In this document: positions 22,632 through 35,091 of the stretch, in pieces | How the letters are laid out: each line of letters opens with the position of its first letter | Numbering within the stretch: the first letter of the stretch is position 1 | Assembly: GCA_020809705.1 (NCBI GenBank) | Contig: CP085834.1 | Location: forward strand, 2,666,001 to 2,730,000 | Direction: 5' to 3' | DNA length: 64,000 nucleotides | Origin: Calonectria ilicicola | Taxonomy: Eukaryota; Ascomycota; Sordariomycetes; Hypocreales; Nectriaceae | Position numbers and translations under genes: made by a program | The notes under the pieces: model-generated | What the model saw: only the letters and a program-made list of their open reading frames with translations | What the model was told of the DNA's origin: nothing | Database searches by the model: none

Positions 22632-24069
22632 CTAAGCATTGGGGTCGAAAAAAGGTCGTTCGGCTTGTGGTGTTATGCGGAGCATATGGCGTCGAGTTTG
22701 GCCTTCTCGGACCTGAAAGTCTCGCAGGGCAGAACTGAGAATGAAGGATTAGAATGAATGAGTTCAGAATAATATAAGATTCACAGTTAGAACGGCCTGT
22801 ATTTCAAGTGGACTTACTGCTGAGTAATCCGATTATCATACACAACAACCGTTCCAGGGGTCCAGTGAACACGAACGTGCCAGTCTTGTCCGTGCTCAAT
22901 ATGATCATAAAGGAAGTTTAAAATATTTGCTAATAAAGATTAACTCAATTCTTAGAAACAATAAAACCCAACTTACCACTCTCCTCCTCTTTCAAACCCT
23001 GGATCCTGCGGGTATACAAGCGGTTCACATATAGTGACTTGGATTTGGTGACCTAGTAGTCAAGTAATACTTTATCAGCAAGGTGTTTGACCGACAGGAT
23101 ATCAGAATAACTCACAGGATGTGTACGGACAACAGGATGAATTGTTTCGATAGGTTCACGAATATACCTCTCTTTGTGATCAGCAACTCGGGCTTGCTCA
23201 AAGCCGGAGTGATTTGCCTCGAGACCATGAAGTTTTTCGCGATAGAGTGGAGAGAGGGCCTCATATGCTGCTACAGTCGACAAGTATAGGGTATCGCCCC
23301 CCGACTTTGGTGTATCAAGGGCTAAAAATATTGTTGTACCCATTCCATTTCTAGCGTTTGAGGCTTAGTGGGAGGATGCAGCTTGGAGAATCCAGAAAGA
23401 GCAACTCACATTTCGTATGACATATCGGTATGCCATTTGATGCTACTGACGTTATTCTTGATTTCATTATCCACTGCTCCAGCACTAAGTATGAATTAGT
23501 CCGCTGTGCCAATTTCTCATCAAAAGCTTTATTCACATACGTAAAGTCTCGATAGACTGGCAGCAGCTCAGGATGATCTTTGACGTGACCACCATGCTGG
23601 TGAACATGAAGCTTCCCAAAATGGGCGCCAAATTCAAGTTGCTTATCGAATCCAATATCGGCAAAATCCTGTTGACGGAACACAACGACACCCCTCTCTG
23701 CCACCAAGAGAGCTAATTCGTCGCGTTGTTTTGAGTCGAGTGTGCTCAATTGGAGGCCATGAACTTCTGTCCCTACTGCAGGAGTTATTTCCTCAAAGGA
23801 AGCTCCAGAGGCACCTAATAGTGCGGCCTTAGTAGGATCAGCGCGCAGCCCTGCATCGATATGTTCAAACTCCTCGAGAGGAGGTTGCAAGCCAGGCTGA
23901 AAATGGGGCAGGTAGTGCGAGTACTTGTACTATTTTAAGTGAGTACATATTTAAAGGCATAAAATTACAGATATTTACAAACCTCATTCTCATTGTAATC
24001 AATTGAAGTATCGAACTTCAATTGACCGGGAGCCTGTGACTGGCTCGTTACGGTCGTAGTGGTTGACAT
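22632..24069 (-). CDS. TauD/TfdA-family 2-oxoglutarate-dependent dioxygenase (sulfonate dioxygenase type)
   Basis: Seven exons (24069-23983, 23929-23541, 23484-23410, 23350-23116, 23052-22977, 22929-22818, 22734-22632) give 358 residues, with every junction in frame and GT-AG. The iron ligands are visible after splicing: WHTDMSYE supplies His and Asp, and YDNRITQHSALRD supplies the distal His. A downstream Arg in RRHMLRI would bind 2-oxoglutarate. HVHQHGGH and YVNRLYTRRI are typical family segments. Length and layout match fungal alpha-ketoglutarate-dependent taurine/sulfonate dioxygenases (yeast Jlp1 type), which release sulfite from alkyl sulfonates in the cytosol. It shares a 508-bp divergent promoter with a Dal5-type transporter. 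Other TfdA substrates remain possible. Confidence 0.88.
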
Positions 24070-24577
24070 GGCTATGGTTAATGATAAGGGAACTATTGCG
24101 TAAAAACTAGTTTGTAAGTATGAGATGATAGTAATAAATTTTATGCTTGCCTACCTGGGGCTCAAATTCCTTCGTAGGTATAGCGTTCTCTTTTATGAAC
24201 ATTGCATCCTGTAATTTGCGATGACGGACATGATTCTCAACATGGCGCTGATGACTGGGCGATGACGAGCGAGGAACCCCGACTTGCACCATCCTGGTTC
24301 CCCGATGGAATCCCCATGTCAGCCTATCATTTGATGGCCATATCACGGGAATAAATCCATTATGATGATTCGCTCATTATGAACAAGATCATCAATCGCT
24401 ATCTCATATTTACAATGGTGACTTGCTGCTCGTCATGCCAGCCAGCGATGGCGCGGTCAAACACGTGGGATAAGGCTACAGCGATCTCGGAGTACGATGC
24501 ATCAAATTTAAAGCTGCGAATCAAGGCTCAGTTCCATCAAAGCTGATGCCACTCTTCCCATTTTGGACCCGATAATT
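24070..24577. promoter_or_regulatory. Divergent promoter between dioxygenase and transporter
   Basis: 508 bases separate two opposed ATG codons. A CACGTG E-box lies at 24462-24467, the core bound by bHLH factors such as yeast Cbf1, which controls sulfur genes. Co-regulation of the two genes is inferred from the layout. Confidence 0.45.
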
Positions 24578-26537
24578 ATGTCGACCATTAAAGATTCAGC
24601 GATTTTAGACATTACTAGTTCTGCTCCATCAGTTGACGAAGAGCTGGCCGCAAGATTGAGATATGCGGCCAAATATGAACCTAAAAAAAGGACCACCTGG
24701 AGACGATTAGTAGGCTATATTTGGGACTCTTTGGATGGTGATCCTAGAGACAGAAGATACGTTCAGAAGCTGGATACCTTTCTCTTGTAGGTGGGATGGA
24801 TGGCATAAACACATGCAACACTTACATTGACTCATATTTGTATAGCTCTTACATATGCCTCGGATATTTTATCAAGTACTTGGATCAAACGAACATAAGT
24901 ATGCAGCTTCTTAATATTTCATTGGCATGCAGCGCTAACAGGCCATAGGCAATGCTTTTGTCAGCGGCATGAAGGAAGATGTACGTTGACATCTGGTGCA
25001 AAGTTATGATCGCCCACTAAAATCATCATAAGCTTGGCCTCTACGGAAATGAGCGAAATTGGCTCAACAGCTATTTCAATATCGGCTATTTAATTGGCAC
25101 TGTACCATCGCAAATGATACAGCTTCGATACATTAGGCCATCTATCTGGATCCCACTGTGCGAAGTTCTGTGGTCAGTTTTGGTCATGGCCATGGCTGGT
25201 GCTAAAAACGTCGAAACAGTAGGCCAAACCAACCCTGCAAGTATTATTGTTACCCGAACTTTGCTAACGACTAAACCAGCTTTACGGACTACGTTTTCTG
25301 CGGTTTGTTTGAGGCCACGGCTTTCCCTGGATATGCAGCATTACTTGGAGGTTGGTATGGACCGGGTGAGTTAACCAAGAGAACGGCAATTTTCGAGCAG
25401 ACCAGCGCGATCGCATCGATGTTTAGCGGTTACCTACAAGCAGCTCTGTACAAGGGACTGAATGGGCGTCACGGCCTGGCTGGTTGGAGATGGTTATTCA
25501 TATTCGATGGGTATGTCCTTGTCAAGAATTCCTTATCACAGAAAACACTGACGCCAAGTAGAATCATCTCAATCCCAATTGCGGTCTGGGGCTTTTTTGC
25601 CATTCCCGATTTGCCCCATACAACTCGTGCCTTTTACTGGACTAAAGATGTGAGAAAGCCATTTATGTTAAAAGAAATGATTTTACCACGGGTTACTGAC
25701 CCTTTAAACCATAAAGGACAAAGAATATGGCATCAAACGCGCAGAAAATAATGGTCGTGTTGCACCCCAAAAGCTAACACTGCAAGCCATCAAGGGAGTT
25801 TTCCTGAATTGGCGCCTCTGGCTTTTCATTTTACCCTACCTGTGAGTCATCATCATCGTTTCTATTTTGATACTGGTAGGATGCTAATATCGAATAATAG
25901 AATGGTTGCCCAATCTGGCAGTGGGACTGGTTACTTCAACCTTTATCTGAAGGCAGCTGGTTACAGTGTTGTGCAGACTAATGTACTTCCTACCGCCGGC
26001 AACGCTATCAGTGTTGTTGTGGCTTTTATTGCGGGGATTATTGTCGATAGTACGGGCGCCCGCCTGACTGTGACAATCATCATTCAAGTTGCAGTTATGA
26101 TATCCAATATTCTGCTGTCTGTATGGTCGATTCCCAATGGAGCGCTGATGTTCGCTTTCTTCCTGTCCTATGTGGGAGCGGCGGCACAGCCGATTATTAT
26201 TGTAGGTTTCATCCATCGCTTTCTCGCAGGTAAAAATACATGCAACTAATGTCGCTCAGTCGTGGGGTCAGCATCTGAGCGCCGGCGACCCGAACCTGCG
26301 ACAGCTTCTCGTCGCGACCGGAAATATCTTCACCTACAGCTTTTCTACATGGATGCCTCGTATGTCTCGTCCTGTACTTATTTTATCAGCTCCGACAGCT
26401 AATGTATACCAGTGGTGCTGTTCCCTACGTACGATGCCCCCCATTACAAATATGGCTATCAGGTTTTAATTCTTTGGGGTGGTCTGGCTGTGATCGGTGC
26501 CTACTTGTTGAAGATTTTTGGAAAGCAATTTAGGTAG
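24578..26537 (+). CDS. MFS transporter, Dal5/anion:cation symporter family (Soa1-like), one apparent frameshift
   Basis: Ten exons: 24578-24786, 24846-24898, 24949-24980, 25033-25218, 25280-25510, 25562-25649, 25717-25841, 25901-26201, 26260-26359 and 26413-26537, about 483 residues. The opening helix with YFIKYLDQTNISNAFVSGMKEDL and the later GLFEATAFPGY segment are hallmarks of the allantoate permease (Dal5) branch. Twelve membrane helices can be followed to the end. Within exon 5 the expected LYGLRF and CGLFEAT pieces are in different frames at 25280-25305 (ACGTTTTCTGCGG). Either two bases are missing or one is extra, and no alternative splice site repairs it. Yeast Soa1 of this family imports sulfonates, which fits the neighbouring TauD-type dioxygenase. 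Substrate is otherwise unproven. Confidence 0.75.
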
Positions 26538-27021
26538 TATGTGTGGCGCAGGACGACTCAAGAAGAGAGTAGATCGCTGCCATCTCTGGTTAAACGCATC
26601 TAAGCCTTCTTTTGCTTTTGATTGCCTTGCTTATGGCTGTCACGCCTGCAGTGATTGAATGGTACATAGTACGCGACGCTATGGAGGGCATTGCCTGGTG
26701 TGCTGCAGTCAGCGTAGGATGCGTCGTGCTGACGGGAAATGATAGGCTGTCCGCAATCATTGAAGTAGGCAGCAAAGCCACAGCATAGTGTGTGTGCACA
26801 GTACATTCGGCGGTGTCGCATTTCACATGATGGCGTCTTATGTGGGCGAACTTGATTGGTTATTTCAGAGTTTTATCTGAGGCTCTGTCGCTGGTTGTCC
26901 GCCTTATCAAAACTTTCGTTGTACTAGTACAAGTAATTGTTGCACCAACTGTTCAATGATTTAAATCGAATGAACTGCGCCGCATAGATGAAGAAGTGTA
27001 GAAATTTACCGCTATGCAGAC
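26538..27021. other. Intergenic, nothing recognised
   Basis: Spacer between the transporter and the AAA gene; no supported frame. Confidence 0.4.
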
Positions 27022-30000
27022 ATGGCTCCACTCCAAAATAACGCTATGAAGCCCGACAATGAGCAGAACGACCACGATGGACCAAACGAAATCTCAAAAA
27101 ATGATATTGATGTGAAAGAGTGCCCTGGCACCATCCCAGACGTCAGCCTGACTATTCCTGTGGAAATGAATGGCGAACCTGCAATTAGCGATGTCAACAG
27201 CAATCATGACCAAAATGATGATTTTACCGCTCTTTCTGCGCTTATTGTTAGTCACCCTGATCACGATAATGAGATATCAACAGAAAAAAAAATGAGCGCT
27301 ACGAGTAATAATCAGAAAAATTGTCATATTCGGCTTGAAGTCGTTGTGAAGGGTCCACCGAGTCAAAAACCAGAGAATTTTGAAGAGGAGGAAAGGTCCA
27401 AAGGTGATAGTCAGGACAACGAGAAGCCTGGTACAAAGATAAAATGCCCACCAAGTCTTGGCCCGCCGCGAGACTCCAAGCAAATCATGGCACCTCCCCC
27501 AATCCCCAAGGTGTTTAATGGGGATCATGTCCCTCAGGCACTGTCTCGAAAAAGTCTGAGGCGATCCCGTGCCGCATGGAAAGCTATGGAATTCCCTCCG
27601 GATCTTGAGGATGTTTTTACAGATGGTTCGGACATGTACACGGACTCGGCCTCGTCATTGAGCGATTCCGATGATGAAAACAACCTGGGTTTTACCTCTT
27701 CGTGGGCAAACTTCGTCGTAGGTGAAATGAAACCGGAGGATGTCGACGATAGCTCGCCATCAAGGCTGGAATGGCTGAGACAAAAACGAGAGGATGGCGA
27801 GCAGAACCCATATCTTGATCGACTCATGTCCATGATTGGCTTAGAGGAAGTAAAGGCCCATTTCCTCGCCATAAAAGCCAAGGTTAAGGCAAAGGCAGAT
27901 AAGAATTTTGATGAACCGAACTTGCGACTTCATCTTGTTCTTCATGGTAAAGATGGAATAGGTGAGTCCCCCAAGGTCCCAAAAGTAATGCTACTAATCA
28001 CATTTGAAAGGCAAAAAATCCATCGCAAAGCTTTATGCACAGTTCCTATTTTCCATAGGAGCGATAAAGGATAAAACATTTTGGAGAAGATTAGTACTCG
28101 CACCCAATCCGCCTCCCTTAAGCGCGTCTCCGCCTCCGCCAATACCATACGTTCCTCAGGGAGATTGTATCTCTTTGCCACCACCACCACCTCGAGGGCC
28201 ACGTCTGCCTCCACAGCCGCCTCGCATTCCACCACCGCCCCCACCACCGATTAAACAAATTATTCCAAATGTTAGTTAGAATAGGGCTTCATAATAGACT
28301 GCAATGCTAACAATTATTAGATTATCTTTTTTGATTTGTCGAATAGCGACCGCCTTGATCCAGGTTCTCTGGAATATGCTATAAAAAAACACCACAAATC
28401 CGTTCTAATTTTTTCTTCACGTCGAAAGGCTCTCATTAACTCTATTGAGAACAGCGAGAAAGCTCTGCAGGAATTGCAGGCCCCATTAACTCTCTCGGAT
28501 TACAGTGAGGACGAGCTTCTGAAACTGCTCCTACGTATGATCCAGAAAAGGGGTCTTTCCATTGAAAATGGGGTTGCAAATCCCAGCTTGCGCGTTTTGG
28601 TGAAGCGAGTAGCAAGGAGGAAAGAATCTGAATCATTCCGCAATGTACACTCATTGCAAGATGAACTCGATAAGGCATGTAGAAGACGGGCACTGCGCAT
28701 TCAAAAAGAGCATTTTGCATGGTTACATAGCGTTCCAGCTGAAAAGCCAAAATCTTCGGACTTTCTAAACGAGACAAAGCAAGGAGAGGGGGGTGCAATT
28801 CAACCATATGGGACTACAAGCGGTACGGCTGGAAAGGGAGACATCCTCACAAGGCAAGATATCCTAGGGCCGGAGTTGAATGATATCAGACGCCATAATC
28901 AATCATGGAAAACGGTGCAGGATATGATTGGGCTTGAGAAGGTGAAGTCTGAGTTCGGAGATATCATTACTTATGCTCAGATGAACTATCAGCGTGAACT
29001 CCTTGGGATGGACCCTCTGAGGATCAACCTGAATAGGCTCTTCCTTGGCCCGGCTGGAGTGGGGAAAACGACAGTCGCTCGGTTATACGGACTCATCATC
29101 GCTGAATTGGGTCTCGTTTCAGGTGGCACTGTGATGATGCGAAACCCAACTGACTTCATTGGTGTTTACGTAGGACATTCTGAAGTCAAGACTACCAGCG
29201 TCCTAGAGGAGGCCCGTGGCAACGTTCTTATCATTGATGATGCTCACATGCTCTACCCTGGATCTGCAGGGTCTTTCAACAAAACAGATGTTTTCCGCAT
29301 TGCCGTTCTCGACACTTTGGTTGCAGAAATATCTGCAGATCCAGAAGATAGATGCGTTATTCTCGTTGGATACGACCATGAAATGGAGCTGCTTTTCAAC
29401 AATAGTAACCCCGGCCTTCAGCGGCGTTTCCCGAAAGAAACAGCATTGCGCTTCAGCACGTACAGCGAGGATGAACTTTGGCAAATCATGCAACTTAAAG
29501 CTAAGGAGTCTAATTTCGAAATAACAAAGGATGCGGGGAAGGTCTGCCGGCAGGTTCTGGGGCGTATGCGCATCAACCCGAAATTCGGAAACGCCGGTGA
29601 TGTTGAAAATCTGCTCAATCAAGCAAAAATTCGCTTCAACGCTCGGCATAAATCTACTGACTCCGATCCAATAACCGCTACGAGATTTATTCTAGAAACT
29701 GCAGACATTGACCCGGACTGGGATCGCGCTTCGAGAGCTGATGAGGGTCGCTCAGAACTTTTCAAGGGCTTTGTTGGCTTCGAAAAAATTGTCAAACAAT
29801 TCGAAAATTATCAGAACTTGGTCGCTGGTCTCAGGCTGCATGGTATAGACCCCAGATCCCACATTCCTTGGGCTTTCATCTTCAAAGGCCCACCGGGGAC
29901 TGGGAAGACCTCCACTGCTCGCAAGGTTGGACGGTTATATTATGACATGAACCTACTTTCCACAGATGAAGTTGTCACCTGCTCGGTCACTGATCTCGTT

Positions 30001-30606
30001 GGTCAAATCGTCGGAGAGACAGGACCAAAGGTTATTGAGCTTCTTGAAAGAGGTCTTGGCAAGGTTTTGTTCGTTGATGAAGCCTATCGGCTGCAACCCT
30101 CGACCGGCTTTAGCTTTCATATAGAGGCTATAGGCGAATTAGTGGATGCGATGACAAAGCCACGCTACTCCAACAATATGGTCATCATCTTGGCCGGCTA
30201 CACTGCCGAGATGGATCTTCTATTAAGAAGCAATCCGGGCTTACGCAGCAGGTTCCCTACACATATCACATTCCCACCTATGGATCCATGCTCATGCTTG
30301 CGACATCTCAACCATGAAGTTCGAAAGCTCAATGTCAATATCCAAAAGGTAACCGATCCAGCAAATAAGAAATTGAAGAAAGTCCATCGACTATTCCGGA
30401 AGCTTTCCCGGACAGAAGGGTGGGCCAGTGGTCGTGATGTTGAGACATTGGCTAAAACAGTGATCGGCAATGTATATATGTCGCAAGGTAAAAGTGGGAA
30501 GAGAGCAGACTTAGGATCATTGGAAATCACATTCGATGAACTTATTGAAGCCCTAGAGTGTATGTTGCAGGAACGAATCGATCGCCAAAACGATGACACA
30601 GAGTGA
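27022..30606 (+). CDS. Multi-module CbxX/CfxQ-type AAA+ ATPase
   Basis: Exons 27022-27961, 28011-28270 and 28321-30606 give 1161 residues. The first 265 residues are acidic and disordered. Three AAA modules of the CbxX/CfxQ (SpoVK-like) type follow. Module 1 starts MSMIGLEEVKAHF but has an altered Walker A (GKDGIGKKSIA, Lys where Thr/Ser is expected). After about 25 residues it gives way to a Pro-rich block (PPPPPRGP style, residues about 345-395). Module 2 has Walker A GPAGVGKTTVA (about 643) and Walker B VLIIDDAHML, with Asp where the catalytic Glu is usual. Module 3 has canonical GPPGTGKTSTA (about 923) and VLFVDEAYRL. Each of the last two ends with NPGLxxRFP, the arginine-finger region. 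Such arrays are common in filamentous fungi, and their client is unknown. Confidence 0.85.
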
Positions 30607-30994
30607 GATTGTCGAGAATGAGAAAAAGAACCTGGTTGGTCTAGGTTTGGCACGTAGGAGGAATAAGTTTTTCTTTCTTTAAATAGACATACCGAAAGTC
30701 TATACGCATCATACAAATATGTTTAGAGTCTTTGAAGCTTATATGGTGTAATTCACATATAAATGTATCAAACTTGCATGGTATGGCAACAATTCCTGTC
30801 TATTACGTAAGCCATGATCTAGACTAGATCCGGTAAGGTTGTGTGATACAGGCAAATGTGTAAGATTTGGGGGGTAGGCTCATAACCTATGGTCAGCATA
30901 TCAAGCTGTATTACTGCGGGGTAAAAATATCGCTCATGAACTTTTTCGGTCGATTCTTTTGTGCCTAAATCACCAAACCATCCAATAAATCAGC
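30607..30994. other. Intergenic, nothing recognised
   Basis: 388-base spacer between the AAA and NACHT genes. Both are on the plus strand, and no core promoter motif is clear. Confidence 0.4.
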
Positions 30995-33900
30995 ATGGCT
31001 AACTTGATAGGAGAGGCCATTGCAAGTGGCAACTCCAAGATCCATGTAGGAGATGTTAACAACTACGCACAAACCGAGAAAAGCGAGATAGCCGACAGAA
31101 AATACCTTCAGAGTTTCCGATCGACAGACCCACGAGATGATAAATTTCGCATTGAGAGCTTAAAGGGGGGGTTGTTGGATGATGTGTATCGTTGGGTTTT
31201 GAAGAGCACCGAGTTCACGGAGTGGCGCGATAATCCAGAACGTCGACTGCTGTGGATATCTGGTGATCCAGGGAAAGGCAAGACAATGCTCATATGTGGC
31301 ATAATCAATGAACTGGGGCCCTCCACGAAGCTCAAGAATTCTGAATCGAGTCAACTGTTGTCCTATTTCTTCTGCCAAGGAACCAACACAGATCTTAATA
31401 ACACTACAAGGGTACTGCAGGGATTAATATACCTCCTTGCCACCCAGCAACTGTCACTACTATCATATATACGCGAAAAGGAACCCGATGTAAATCATTG
31501 GAATTCGCGGGCGGCTCTCACTAGCATATTATTAGATATGTTAGATGACCCTGTATCCCAAAACTCATATCTTATTATTGATGCTCTCGATGAGTGTAGC
31601 ACAGATCTTGAGTTTCTTTTAGATATCATTACAGCTGAAAGGAAACAATGTATTAAATGGCTCATATCAAGCCGCAATCAGCCAGTTATCACTGAGTACA
31701 TGTCGTCTATCGAACAAGGGATCCCGCTCTGTTTGGAACTAAATGAGATGTCAGTTTCAGAAGCCGTCAACATCTACATCGATTTCAAAATGAAGGAGCT
31801 CTTCAAGCAAAAGAAGTGTGACACACACACTCAGTCCAATGTCCAACAATATCTGTTATCTAATGCAAATGGGACTTTTCTATGGGTGGCCCTCGTCTGC
31901 CAAGATCTAAAGAAATGTCGAGCTAGAATGCTCTCTGTTCGTGCAGAACAGTACCCAATAGGACTTAATGATCTATATGGGCGTATGATGAGCGATATAT
32001 GTGATCTGGATGATGCAGAGCTCTGTAAGCAAATTCTTGCCAAGATAATATCGGTTTGCCGACCAATTACTCTGAAAGAGCTTGTATCTTTACATGACAT
32101 TCCTGGAAAGGAAACATATCTCACAGAAATTATTGCTGACTGTGGTTCATTTCTCACCCTCCGGGAAAATACAATCTATCTTGTTCATCAGTCAGCAAAG
32201 GACTTTTTACTTCTCAAAAATGCGGGTGGGCTCTTCCCCGATGGAATCGCAGAAGAACATAATAGAATCTTTCAGAGATGTCTGAAAAATATGGATGTCC
32301 TTAAGAAAGATCTTTATGGCTTGGTCCACCCGGGAATTCATATTGACGAGGCTCACTCTATTCAAAGAGACCATGATCCGCTTGTGGGTATTCAGTACTC
32401 ATGCGTCTACTGGGTTGATCACCTCCTTGAAGCAGGGTGGTTAAATCAGGGAGACCAGCTGCAAGATAATGGAATGTTGCATCAATTCTTCAAAAGAAGG
32501 TTCCTTTTCTGGCTTGAAGCTCTTAGCCTGATTCGGCAACTGCATTCAGGTTTTGTAGCTATGGTAAAATTACGAAAGCTAATGGTGTGTTTCTAATCAA
32601 CATGACTTGAATATCACGATGATACTGACTCTTAAACTTCCAGGCATCCACTGAGTTGAAAAGTAGTGACTCCATAATGTCATTGGTCCGTGAAGGATAT
32701 CGATTCATCCAACACTTCCGAACAGGCATCGAAGAACACCCACTTCAGGTATATACTTCAGGTCTAACATTCAGCCCTACAAAGAGTATGATTCGACAAA
32801 CTTTCAAGGATTATAAACCAAGCTGGATTGAACAAAAGCCAGAAGTAGAAAGTCATTGGAGCCCCCTAATTAAAGTTGTCGACGTTAATGAGAGGATCCT
32901 ACATACAGCATTCTCATCATCCGGTCAGCGACTAGCAGTATTCACCGAGTCGCTCAGGCTTTTAATATGGAGACCGAGTGATGACACATTGCAACAGATA
33001 GACTTTGACTTTGGAGATGAGCTTCGAGTGCTGAGTGCAGCCATGTCATCAAATCTTGCATTGATAGCTGCAGTGTTTTCTGATGGTACAGCGCAAGTTT
33101 GGGATATCGATCACAACACCCTGAAGTGGAAGCTTGGAAGTCAGATTGACCAACAAGACCTCTTTACTCTTCAAATAGACTACTCGAATGAATTCGTGGT
33201 CTTCTCCCCTTGTGACAATTTCCTCGCGATAATTTTCCATTCTGAACTGAAAATCTGGCAGATTCAAACTGGAAGGCTGCATCGCAGCTGCCGCCCGCAT
33301 CCCGGTTATTTGTTTATGCTGAGAGCTTTTTTTTCCCCTGACGGCAAATATTTGGCGGTGTTCTGTAAAAATCAAATACCGAAGTATGCGTATCGAGAGA
33401 CCTTGCAGGTCTTTGATATTGAAACTGGCGGACAACGCCATAACCTGGTCATGGACAACAGACTAAACGGGATCCCCGAAATGAGTGCACCTGTTCAGAT
33501 AGCCCAATTCTTGCCTCACGCCGACAAAATCGCGTGGACGACGATCTTCTCAAATAGGCTGATGATTTGGGATTTAAGTAAACATCCTTCGAGGCTGTGG
33601 CATACTATCGAGAAAGCGGGGGCACCACCGTCCTTCGCGTTTTCTTCATGTGGAAATATTATAGCCTCGAATAATCACGTAGGCTCAATAATACTTCAAG
33701 ATACTGAAGGAAACAAAATTGGAAGAATCAGACATGCAAACAATCCGTTTGCGATATTCTTCTCTTCTGACGGCTTGCTGCTAGCAGCCAAGTCTCCCGA
33801 AGGCATCTGGGTGTGGGATATTGCAGAAATCAAACGGCAAGAATCACAAGACTCGACAGAAATCAGCGGCACCCAAGAGATTTACTCCTCGTCGGATGAG

Positions 33901-35058
33901 AGATGTTTAATATCAATTTCATCTGATGACCATTTGAAATTGATATGGCGGGATACAGGCGAGGAACTACCAACGCAGCCAAAGCAATATGAGGGACCTT
34001 TTTGGGGCTCATTTTCTTTCTCTACTGATGCTAAACAGCTGGCAAAAGGGAGGCACCTGCATGTGCTGCAATTCTGGGATTTGAACCAAAGTTCATATCC
34101 CCGTCATTTTACTCACCCTTTTCGCTCCAACAAGCCAGCCTCAGCCATATTCCACATTGGGGCTTCAGTCAGAATCAACAAGGTGGCCGTATCCCCGAGC
34201 GGAAAATTTGTAGCAGCTACCATTGAAAACAGACGGATAATTATTTGGGAAACCAAGTCGGGCTCAATATACAGAGATATGAACCCTTCCGAATGTGGTA
34301 TATCTCGTTGCAGGTTCGATTATGTTCTCAAGTTTTTCCCAAGCAGCAATCGGCTTGCAGTCGGAAGTTATACCAATTGCTTGTTGATTTGGGATGTCGA
34401 TACTGGAGAAGTGAAGACAATCCATCTTGGGCTTCTGCAGAATAGAACAATCTCTTCCATGGCTATATTTCCCAACGAAAAATGGGTAGCTCTGGCGAGT
34501 TACTTGAATTTATGGATACTCAATGTTGAAACAGGTTGGTTGCATAGGGCTTACCAAATGGAAGCCGGCCGAATCCGATTTAAAGACAATTCAACCCTTT
34601 TCACCAGTCGAGGAATATTTGACTTCGAGTCACATCCTTCGAATATATTGATATCTGAGGGCATCCCGTCGATTATCGACGGTGTACTCGAATTCCGAAA
34701 TTGTGGCTTGGCTTGCGATTGGTCCTGGATCCTATGGAACGGTCGCAAAATTCTCTGGATTCCCAATGAGTATCGGGCTGGTGATAATACGACTATCCTT
34801 TGGGAGAATACTGTGGCATCTAGTCCTAGTTGTCTTGGTCGAATATCAATCATCAAGCTCTCACAGGAGGTAGAAAGTTTATTGTCTGACATTCCGTTGC
34901 AGCCTAGGCATATAAAACCTTTATTTCACACAAGGTGGGATCTGGAGGAATCTCCAGTCCTTTCAGAGGTCTCTGCAGATTCCTCTACGCCAGAACTTGA
35001 TGTTATGTCGGAGCCTCCTTTGGATTATGAGAATTCGAATACTACGAGCGGTCAGTAA
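30995..35058 (+). CDS. NACHT-WD40 STAND (NLR-like) protein
   Basis: Exons 30995-32584 and 32644-35058 join in phase 0 to 1334 residues. There is no N-terminal effector domain. A 40-residue leader with GNSKIHVGDVNNY leads directly into the conserved CLxxLRxTDP-like segment (LQSFRSTDPRDDK). The NACHT has Walker A ISGDPGKGKTML (about residue 90) and Walker B YLIIDALDEC (about 200), then a winged-helix region to about 420. From about residue 570 (VYTSGLTFSPTKSMIRQTF, the usual start of the repeat half) come degenerate WD40 blades (AVSPSGKFVAA, IIIWETKSG, LLIWDVDTGE). Proteins of this layout work in fungal heterokaryon incompatibility or immunity. Ligand and partner are unknown. The gene looks intact, unlike its relic at 19130-20490. 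Confidence 0.9.
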
Positions 35059-35091
35059 GATTTGAGAAACTATACCTCCCATGATTATTTC

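Noticed and set aside
29203..29649. 148-codon minus-strand frame inside the AAA gene
   Set aside because: Antisense of a well-supported coding exon with Walker motifs.
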